Assembly: GCF_009765685.1 (NCBI RefSeq)
Contig: NZ_LMUY01000145.1
Coordinates: 245,061 to 303,294 of the forward strand
Direction: 5' to 3'
Source: Acidisphaera sp. L21
GTDB taxonomy: Bacteria > Pseudomonadota > Alphaproteobacteria > Acetobacterales > Acetobacteraceae
DNA length: 58,234 bases
Position 1 is the stretch's first letter. Every line of letters begins with the position of its first letter. Positions 51,929 to 58,234 of this stretch are shown piece by piece. The translations under genes were made by a program, and so were the position numbers. The notes under the pieces are model-generated. The model searched no databases and was not told the DNA's origin. It worked only from the letters and a program-made list of their open reading frames with translations.

Positions 51929-54276
51929 GCGAGGCCGCCACCGATTCAAGCCTTGCGCTGCTGGAGCAGATCCAGCGCAAATTGCTCTGGTTGTCCGCCT
52001 GGACGATCCACAACGCCAACCATATCCGCCCCAATAGGGACGGGCTGAAGGTCGGCGGCCACCAAGCCTCCTGCGCCTCGGTCGCGGCCATCATGACCGC
52101 GCTGTATTTCGATATCCTGCGCCCGCAGGACCGCGTGGCCGTAAAACCCCATGCCGGCCCGGTGTTCCACGCCGCCAATCTGCTGTTCGGCCGCCAGACG
52201 GTGGACCAGATGTCCCGCCTGCGCAGCTTTGGCGGCGCGCAGCCCTATCCCAGCCGGGTGAAGGATGGTGGTGAGGTCGACTTCTCCACCGGCTCCGTCG
52301 GCCTCGGCGTCGCCATCACTTCTTTCGCCTCGCTGATGGCGGATTACGTCCGCCTGCACGGCCTCACCGACGCCCCGCCGGGCCGCATGGTCGCTGTGGC
52401 CGGTGACGCCGAATTGGACGAGGGCAACATCTACGAAGCCCTGTTGGAGGGCTGGAAGCACGACGTCCGCAACGTCTGGTGGATCGTCGACTACAACCGC
52501 CAGAGCCTCGACTCCGTCGTCTCCGATCGTTTGTTCGGACGGATCGAGGGCCTGTTCGAGGATATGGGCTGGAACGTCGTCACCCTCAAATACGGCACCA
52601 AGATGCGTGAGGCCTTCGCCCGGCCCGGCGGCGAGGCCCTTCGCCAATGGATCGACGACTGCCCCAACAGCCTCTACGCGGCGCTCACCTTCCAGGGCGG
52701 CGCCGCCTGGCGCCAGGTGCTGCTGGCCGATCTGGGCCGCTCCGCCGATCTCCGCGCCATCATCGACCCGCTGGACGACGCGGCCCTCGGCGCACTGATG
52801 ACCAACCTTGGCGGCCACGACCTGCCCACCCTGTTAGACGCCTTCCGCACCGCCGACGCCGCCGGCGACACGCCCACCTGCTTCATCGCCTACACGATCA
52901 AGGGCATGGGCCTGCCCTTCGCCGGCCACAAGGACAACCACTCCGGCCTGATGAGCCGCGAGCAGATGGAAACCTTCCGCGCCGAGCAACACATTCGCCA
53001 GGGCCATGAATGGGATTTGTTCGAGGGCCTGGACACACCCGCACCGGACCTACGCGCCTTCGTCGACAGCGTCCCGTTTGCCCGCAAACTGACCGAGGCA
53101 GGCCGTGCCCTCACCGCGCCGCTCATCCCCATTCCCGCCGTCCTACCCTTCACCAAAGCCGCAGGCAGCAAAGCCTCCACCCAGGCGATGTTTGGCGAGA
53201 TCCTGGCCGAGATCGGCCGCGGGGAGGGCGACTTCGCTCCGATGGCCGAGCGCATCATCACCACCAGTCCCGACGTGACCGTCTCCACCAATCTCGGCCC
53301 CTGGGTGAACCGCCGCGGCATCTTCGACCGGCGCACCCGCAACGACGTCTTCCGCGACAGCAAGCTCGCCTCCGCCCAGCGCTGGAGCATGAGCCCCGCC
53401 GGCCAGCACGTCGAATTGGGCATCGCCGAGCAAAACCTGTTCCTGTTGCTCGGCGCCGCCGGGCTCAGCCACAGCCTGCACGGCGCCCGCCTGCTGCCGG
53501 TCGGCACGGTCTACGACCCCTTCGTCAACCGCGGCCTCGATGCGCTGATCTACAGTTGCTACCAGGACAGCCGCTTCCTGCTGGTCTCCACCCCCTCCGG
53601 CATATCGCTGGCCCCAGAGGGCGGCCAACATCAATCCATCAACACGCCGCTGATCGGCATGGCCGCCGACCGCCTCCACGCGTTCGAGCCTTCGCATGGC
53701 GACGAACTGGCGATCCTGTTGCGCCACGCCTTCGCCCACATGCAGGCCCCCGATGGCTGCGCCGTCTGGCTCCGCCTCTCCACACGCCAACTCGACCAAC
53801 CCAGCCGCAGCCTCGACCCGTCTGCCGTCATCGCCGGCGCCCACTGGGTCGTCCCGCCCGCACCCGGCGCCCGCATTGCCATGGCCTATCAGGGTCCGGT
53901 CGCGCCGGAGGTAACCGAAGCCTTTGCCGAACTCGCCACCGAGGAACCCGGCGCCGGCCTGCTCGCCATCACCAGCCCCGACCGCCTCCACGCCGGTTGG
54001 CTTGACGCGGCCCGTGCCCGCCGGGCCGGCGACCGCGGCGCGCTATCACATGTCGAACGCATTCTCTCCCCATTGGCACCCGGCGCCGCACTGGTAACCG
54101 TGCTGGACGGCCATCCGGCGGCACATTCCTGGCTCGGCGCCGTGCGTGGCCAACGCATCGTACCGCTCGGCCCGGACCATTTCGGTCAAGGCGGCGACCT
54201 GCCCGACCTGTATCGGGAATACGGGCTGGACGTCGATGCCATCCTGGACGCCTGCGCCCAGGCGCTGCTCGGCTAA
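51925..54276 (+). CDS. AceE/transketolase-like thiamine diphosphate enzyme
   Basis: A 783-residue TPP enzyme with the layout of homodimeric pyruvate dehydrogenase E1 (AceE) or transketolase: N-terminal TPP-pyrophosphate domain with FSTGSVGLG (about 120-128) and GDAELDEGN followed by DYNRQSLD (160-195), a pyrimidine domain with VELGIAEQNLF (catalytic Glu about 502), and a C-terminal domain. It is shorter than AceE (about 880) and longer than transketolase. The GTG start overlaps the malonyl-CoA decarboxylase stop (GTGA), so the two are made together. The substrate is unknown; an E1-like reaction on a 2-oxo acid is the best guess. Confidence 0.87.
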   Translation: MSEAATDSSLALLEQIQRKLLWLSAWTIHNANHIRPNRDGLKVGGHQASCASVAAIMTALYFDILRPQDRVAVKPHAGPVFHAANLLFGRQTVDQMSRLRSFGGAQPYPSRVKDGGEVDFSTGSVGLGVAITSFASLMADYVRLHGLTDAPPGRMVAVAGDAELDEGNIYEALLEGWKHDVRNVWWIVDYNRQSLDSVVSDRLFGRIEGLFEDMGWNVVTLKYGTKMREAFARPGGEALRQWIDDCPNSLYAALTFQGGAAWRQVLLADLGRSADLRAIIDPLDDAALGALMTNLGGHDLPTLLDAFRTADAAGDTPTCFIAYTIKGMGLPFAGHKDNHSGLMSREQMETFRAEQHIRQGHEWDLFEGLDTPAPDLRAFVDSVPFARKLTEAGRALTAPLIPIPAVLPFTKAAGSKASTQAMFGEILAEIGRGEGDFAPMAERIITTSPDVTVSTNLGPWVNRRGIFDRRTRNDVFRDSKLASAQRWSMSPAGQHVELGIAEQNLFLLLGAAGLSHSLHGARLLPVGTVYDPFVNRGLDALIYSCYQDSRFLLVSTPSGISLAPEGGQHQSINTPLIGMAADRLHAFEPSHGDELAILLRHAFAHMQAPDGCAVWLRLSTRQLDQPSRSLDPSAVIAGAHWVVPPAPGARIAMAYQGPVAPEVTEAFAELATEEPGAGLLAITSPDRLHAGWLDAARARRAGDRGALSHVERILSPLAPGAALVTVLDGHPAAHSWLGAVRGQRIVPLGPDHFGQGGDLPDLYREYGLDVDAILDACAQALLG

Positions 54277-54359
54277 CGCAGCACATTACAACCGCGGATC
54301 AAGCTGGCACACTCCCGTCTGCAAGCATCCCTTGCCACGACGATGAAGGACCTAGGACG

Positions 54360-54740
54360 ATGAAGAAGATCGCTATGCTCACTGCCGTATTGCTGGCGGT
54401 GGCACCCATTGGGCGCGCCTACGCCGCCCAGCCCGTCGGCGTGGTGTATTTCACCCTCTGGTCCGCACTGCTCGATCGTCCGGCGAAGGCCGTCATCAAG
54501 CAGGCTGCGACCAAGATCCAGCACATTGCCGCCGGCACCGTCACCATCACCGGCTACGCCGACACCTCCGGCAGTGCGGAAGCGAACGACCTGCTGTCCA
54601 AGCTGCGGGCGCAGATCGTCATCGACCAATTGGTCGCCGATGGCGTTCCAGCCGCCCGTCTGAAGCGTGCCGACCGTGGCGCCACGCCCGATGTTGGCGG
54701 CCCCAATGAGAGCCGCCGGGTGCTGATCAGCGTCGACTGA
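54360..54740 (+). CDS. Periplasmic OmpA-like domain protein
   Basis: A 126-residue secreted protein: signal peptide about 1-22 (cleavage after AYA), then a compact OmpA-C-type domain with VYFTLWSALLD, VTITGYADTSGSAEAND and ESRRVLISVD. These motifs bind peptidoglycan in relatives (the Asp and Arg positions). No lipobox and no beta-barrel, so it is a stand-alone periplasmic domain. It starts 83 bases after the TPP gene. The stop is three bases from the end of the convergent HerA gene. Confidence 0.85.
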   Translation: MKKIAMLTAVLLAVAPIGRAYAAQPVGVVYFTLWSALLDRPAKAVIKQAATKIQHIAAGTVTITGYADTSGSAEANDLLSKLRAQIVIDQLVADGVPAARLKRADRGATPDVGGPNESRRVLISVD

Positions 54741-54743
54741 GCA

Positions 54744-56387
54744 TTACGCGGCCTTCCGGCCCCGCATCGCCTCCACCACCCGCTCCAACGCCTGCGTTTC
54801 GTCGCCACCAGCCGTCTGCCACCGTTCGGAGAACGGGGCGGAACTGCTGCGTGGCCGCTCGCCAACCGGCAGGTCGGCGAACCGCAGGCGCATCGGCACC
54901 GGAACACCCTCGCCGATCGCGATCGCCTCCGAATTGGCCAGGAAGGGCAGGGCGGAGAACATGGCCGGCGATGCCTCGGACAGCGTCACCTGGATGATCT
55001 CCTGGTCCCGCTCGTTCGACATGCGGAACGCGAACACCGTGTTGCACTGTGACAGGATGGTCGCATCCAGTTCGGATGGCCGCTGGCTGATCACGCCGAG
55101 GCTGATGCCATACTTGCGCCCCTCCTTGGCGATCCGCGACAGCGCCCGCTTGGCCGGTTCGAACCCCAATGCGGAATCCTGCGGCGCGTAGCGATGCGCC
55201 TCCTCGCACACCAGCAGCAGCGGCAGATCCTGCCCGGCCAGCACGGCAAAGTCGAAGGCCAGGCGGCAGATCACCGCCACCACGACGTTCAGTACTTCGG
55301 ACGGGATGCTCGCCAGGTCCAGGATCGCCAGCGGCTTGCCATCGGCCGGCACCCGGAACAGCCGCCCCAGTAACGCGCCGAAATTGTCGCTGACGAAGAA
55401 CCCGGTGTCGAAGATGAAGGCGTGCCGCCGGTCGTTTTGCAGCGCCGACAGCCGCGACTTCAGCCGCATGTAGATCGGCAGGTTGGTGCGGTTATCCAGG
55501 CTGCCGATCGCCGTCTCCAGCAGCCGGCTCAAATCGCCCATCGTGTAGGGCACCGGGCTATCGACGGTGATCCACGCCGCGTCACGCGGCCGCCCCTGGA
55601 AGTTCATCTTCGCCGCCAGCACCAACTCGCGCAGATGCATGATCTCGGCCGTGCTGTCCTTCTTCTCGTGCCCGAAGATGACCTCGGTCAGCTCCTCGAA
55701 ATTGAACAGCCAGTAGGGCAGGCGGAAATTATCGACCGTCAAATGCTCGGCGCGGTCGCCGAATGCCAGGCCATACTCGCCATGCGGGTCCAGCAGCAGC
55801 ACGTGGCCATTCGGGCTCTGCTCCAGAATGCGCTTCAGCACCAGGGTCAGCGCGCAGGACTTGCCCGTGCCGGTGGTGCCCAGCATGGCGAAATGCTTGC
55901 ACAGCAGGTCGTCGATGCCAATCCGCGCCTGCACCCGCGGGTCCTGATGGACATGCCCGATGCTGACGGCCTGTCGGTTTGGCAGGGCGTAGACGATCGC
56001 CGCCTCCGCCTGGTCGGCCAGGTAGACGATGGCATCCAGCGACGGCAGGCGGGACACGCCGCGGCGGAAAATGCCGTTGCCGCCGGCGGCACGGTCGCGC
56101 ACCTCACCCAGCAACCCGATCTCGGCCATCTTCAGCTCCTCGCCCTCGCCGGGCTGCAGCGGCATCGGGGTGCTCAACCCCTCGATCACGCCGTAGACGG
56201 TGCCGTGCGGGCTGCGCACCGTCACCAGGCTGCCCATCTGCACGCCGGCCAGGCTGCATGCCTCCCGCTCCAGCAGCACGATGAGTTGCGCCCCTGCCGT
56301 AGAAACCACGCGGCCGGCACGTACCCCGTCCCCGACGATCCGCTCCATCGCGGGCTGGGACTGTTCCATGGTTGTGAACGCGTTCAT
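54744..56387 (-). CDS. HerA/DUF87-type ATPase
   Basis: A 547-residue ATPase of the HerA/FtsK group. There is an N-terminal beta-barrel-like domain (about 15-115), then the P-loop GTTGTGKS (170-177), LLLDPHGEYG (about 197-206) and Walker B LLLVCEEAH (about 390-398) with SQRPSELDATILSQCN following. HerA proteins pump or unwind DNA, classically with NurA; no nurA or other nuclease is adjacent. The start, ATG 56387, overlaps the GGDEF-EAL stop (ATGA); longer readings are only sequence of the other gene. The partner gene suggests a membrane-linked or signalling role, which is inference. Confidence 0.88.
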   Translation of the reverse strand: MNAFTTMEQSQPAMERIVGDGVRAGRVVSTAGAQLIVLLEREACSLAGVQMGSLVTVRSPHGTVYGVIEGLSTPMPLQPGEGEELKMAEIGLLGEVRDRAAGGNGIFRRGVSRLPSLDAIVYLADQAEAAIVYALPNRQAVSIGHVHQDPRVQARIGIDDLLCKHFAMLGTTGTGKSCALTLVLKRILEQSPNGHVLLLDPHGEYGLAFGDRAEHLTVDNFRLPYWLFNFEELTEVIFGHEKKDSTAEIMHLRELVLAAKMNFQGRPRDAAWITVDSPVPYTMGDLSRLLETAIGSLDNRTNLPIYMRLKSRLSALQNDRRHAFIFDTGFFVSDNFGALLGRLFRVPADGKPLAILDLASIPSEVLNVVVAVICRLAFDFAVLAGQDLPLLLVCEEAHRYAPQDSALGFEPAKRALSRIAKEGRKYGISLGVISQRPSELDATILSQCNTVFAFRMSNERDQEIIQVTLSEASPAMFSALPFLANSEAIAIGEGVPVPMRLRFADLPVGERPRSSSAPFSERWQTAGGDETQALERVVEAMRGRKAA

Positions 56388-57925
56388 TGGGCCAACTCCA
56401 GATCGGGGGCACGGTTCAGAAGGGCGGCGATTTTGTCGGCGGTGGTCGGTCGCCCATAGAAGTGGCCCTGGGCAAAGGCGCATCCGCTGTCGCGAACGAA
56501 TTTGGCCTGCTCGGCGGTTTCCACGCCCTCGGCCACCACTTCCAGCCGCAGCGCATGCGCCAGTTCGACGATGGTGGTTGCGATCACGGCCGCATCCTCG
56601 CTCGTCGTCACGTCGTTGACGAAGCTGCGGTCGATCTTCAGCCGGTCCACCGGCAGCTTGCGGAGGTAGCTCAGCGACGAATACCCGGTGCCGAAATCGT
56701 CGATCGCCAGTGCCACGCCCTGCTTGTGCAGGTTCACCAGCGTCTCCGCCGCCACATGCATGTCGTGCATGATCCCGGTCTCGGTGATCTCCAGCTCCAG
56801 CATCGAGGCTGGAAGCCCGGTTTCGGCCAGCACGGTGGCCACCAGCCGCGGCATGTTGCCGAACCGGAACTGCGCGGTCGCCACGTTCACCGCGATGATC
56901 AGCGGCGGTAACCCGGCGTCTCGCCAGCGCATCGCCTGCTTGCAGCTCTCGCGCAGCACCCAGGCACCGATATCGATGATCATGCCCGTGCGCTCGGCCA
57001 GCGGAATGAACTCCTCCGGCGGGATGGAGCCCTGCTCCGGATGGTGCCAGCGCAGCAGCGCCTCCACCCCGGTGATCTGGCACGTCTTCATGTCGATCTG
57101 CGGTTGGAACAGCAGGTGCATCTGCGACATCACGCTGGGTTCGCGCAGCGCCTGCTCCAGGAAGGCGCGGCGATGCACCTCCTGGTTCATCGCCTCGTTG
57201 TAGAAATGGCAGCAATTGCGCCCTTCGGACTTGGCGCGGTACATGGCCAGGTCGGCATTGCGATGCAGCAGGTCCACCGCGTCCGCGTCATCCGGGAACA
57301 GGGTCACGCCGATGGACGCGCCGATGAAAATCGTGCGGCCGTCGATGTCGAAAGGCTGGCCCAGCGCGCCGATCACGCGTTCGCCCAGCGCACTGGCTTG
57401 ATTGCTGCCCGACAATCCCACCTGCAGCACCGCGAACTCGTCACCACCCAACCGCGCCACCGTGTCGCCCGACCTCAGCTCGTTGGCGATCCGGACCGAC
57501 ACCTGTTGCAGCAGCGAGTCGCCGACCGCATGGCCCAGCGTGTCGTTAACATCCTTAAAATTGTCGAGGTCGATATACAGCAGCGCCAGCCGGCTTCCCT
57601 GCGCCCGCGATGCCTCCATCTCCGCGCTCAATCGCCCGCTGAACAGGCTGCGATTCGGCAGCGCGGTCAGCGGATCGTGGCTGGCGAGGTAGGCGAGGCG
57701 GGATTGCGTGCCAAGCCGAACCTCCATCTCCTCCCGTAGCGCATTGTTGGCGATCTCGATCTCGAGCTTGGCCTGCCGCGCTTCCGCCGCCTCTCGCTCA
57801 GCTTCCTGCCGGGCGGCGATCAGCGCGGCGCTGGCCATCTGCCGGTCGACAAGCTGCCCCATCCGCAGGCTGTAGCGCGTCAACGCACTGCCATCGCGCC
57901 CGAGCTGTTGCCGTGAGCCCCGCAT
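56384..57925 (-). CDS. GGDEF-EAL bifunctional cyclic-di-GMP enzyme
   Basis: A 513-residue cytoplasmic protein: short N-terminus with a coiled coil (about 30-75), GGDEF domain with intact active site GGDEF (160-164) and inhibitory RSGD I-site exactly five residues before it (151-154), then an EAL domain with EALLRW (288-293), DDFGTGYSSLSYL, KIDRSF and AEGVE. Both sites look able to work, so it may make and break c-di-GMP, with direction set by an unknown signal. There is no PAS or receiver domain. AGGAG lies six bases before ATG 57925. Coupled to the HerA ATPase downstream. Confidence 0.94.
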   Translation of the reverse strand: MRGSRQQLGRDGSALTRYSLRMGQLVDRQMASAALIAARQEAEREAAEARQAKLEIEIANNALREEMEVRLGTQSRLAYLASHDPLTALPNRSLFSGRLSAEMEASRAQGSRLALLYIDLDNFKDVNDTLGHAVGDSLLQQVSVRIANELRSGDTVARLGGDEFAVLQVGLSGSNQASALGERVIGALGQPFDIDGRTIFIGASIGVTLFPDDADAVDLLHRNADLAMYRAKSEGRNCCHFYNEAMNQEVHRRAFLEQALREPSVMSQMHLLFQPQIDMKTCQITGVEALLRWHHPEQGSIPPEEFIPLAERTGMIIDIGAWVLRESCKQAMRWRDAGLPPLIIAVNVATAQFRFGNMPRLVATVLAETGLPASMLELEITETGIMHDMHVAAETLVNLHKQGVALAIDDFGTGYSSLSYLRKLPVDRLKIDRSFVNDVTTSEDAAVIATTIVELAHALRLEVVAEGVETAEQAKFVRDSGCAFAQGHFYGRPTTADKIAALLNRAPDLELAQ

Positions 57926-58032
57926 TCATTACTCCTGGAAAACGACATCGCCGAGCACGACAAAGCCACTGCGGGCTGCATCAGCGAACGTCGTTCTGTC
58001 GTTCACGCCGTTATCAATATTGCGCCAAGGCA

Positions 58033-58234
58033 TTAACGCGTCGTGAATCCAGACACGGATGGAGCAACACCCGGCCGCGCAATCGTTGGAAACAGCTGCC
58101 CACCCAGGCGGCCCGCCGCCTCCAACAGCGGGGTGAGCAAGGTATGCGGCCGCGGCGGCCGCAGCCGCAGGGCGGAGGATATGATGCTGATCGCGGCAAC
58201 GAATTCACCCGCTGGGCCGGGCACGGCGGCGCTG
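58033..58234 (-). CDS. End of a probable IclR-family regulator (cut by the window edge)
   Basis: An open frame enters from beyond the window and stops at 58033. The last 65 or so residues contain GEFVAAISIISSALRL followed by HTLLTPLLEAAGRLGGQLF, which resembles the end of the IclR effector-binding domain. The start is outside. The 107 bases to the GGDEF-EAL gene (57926-58032) contain only its ribosome binding site as far as I can see. Confidence 0.4.
   Translation of the reverse strand, partial: SAAVPGPAGEFVAAISIISSALRLRPPRPHTLLTPLLEAAGRLGGQLFPTIARPGVAPSVSGFTTR

Overview
The window is GC-rich, gene-dense DNA (roughly two thirds G+C by eye) from an alphaproteobacterial chromosome, most likely Acetobacteraceae/Rhodospirillales. 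The basis is the Rrf2-sufBCDSUT-sufA gene order, the small-type PurL with separate PurS and PurQ, a class II DAHP synthase, a short GltX with a KLSKR loop, and heavy use of ATGA/GTGA stop-start overlaps. No insertion sequence, prophage, CRISPR array, tRNA or rRNA was seen. Almost all genes are core metabolism, and no gap between genes exceeds 300 bases. The taxonomy is inference.

Layout. (1) 20-834: two unrecognised small genes. (2) 869-7333: a complete SUF iron-sulfur operon (Rrf2 regulator, sufB, sufC, sufD, sufS, sufU, sufT, sufA) with a candidate operator in front and a 13-bp terminator stem behind. (3) 7351-12461, minus strand: CBS-pair protein, an m5U RNA methyltransferase, and a DEAD-box helicase translationally coupled to glutaryl-CoA dehydrogenase. 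(4) 12636-15783: a GH15 glycosidase, then a divergent TetR regulator and glutathione S-transferase around a perfect 20-bp palindrome. (5) 15850-18499: prfC and rpsD on the minus strand with recognisable leaders, and a small membrane protein. (6) 18538-20686: EamA exporter, periplasmic thioredoxin and CcdA. (7) 20760-27582, minus strand: antitoxin/PIN toxin, amino-acid binding protein, gltX, DUF2721, cysS, DUF305, trmJ, and a DapA-family enzyme.

(8) 27685-40296, plus strand: purQ-purL, bolA-monothiol glutaredoxin, DUF2461, glutathione reductase, class II DAHP synthase, nicotinate phosphoribosyltransferase, nadE, an acidic unknown protein, and an amino-acid ABC permease-permease-ATPase set. (9) 40293-44919, minus strand: flavin monooxygenase, purS-purC, NRDE protein, a His/Trp/Arg-rich secreted peptide, purB. 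(10) 44918-54740: TerC, O-acetylhomoserine sulfhydrylase-type enzyme, CopD-ParA (minus), split chromate transporter, nnr, malonyl-CoA decarboxylase coupled to an AceE-like thiamine diphosphate enzyme, and an OmpA-like periplasmic protein. (11) 54744-58234, minus strand: a GGDEF-EAL protein coupled to a HerA-like ATPase, and the end of a probable IclR-family regulator.

Several parts connect. SUF, BolA and the CGFS glutaredoxin form an Fe-S assembly and delivery theme; glutathione reductase, glutaredoxin and GST form a thiol theme; purQ/L, purS/C and purB make up much of the purine pathway but are split over three loci; nadE, nicotinate phosphoribosyltransferase and the NAD(P)HX repair enzyme deal with NAD. 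The observations most worth a second look are the malonyl-CoA decarboxylase/TPP-enzyme pair, the GGDEF-EAL/HerA pair, the two CCCTCTCCC hairpin elements that each supply the ribosome binding site of a translation-related gene, the TetR/GST operator, and the DUF2461 gene without a visible start codon. I did not see an obviously new multi-gene system such as a defence island or biosynthetic cluster.
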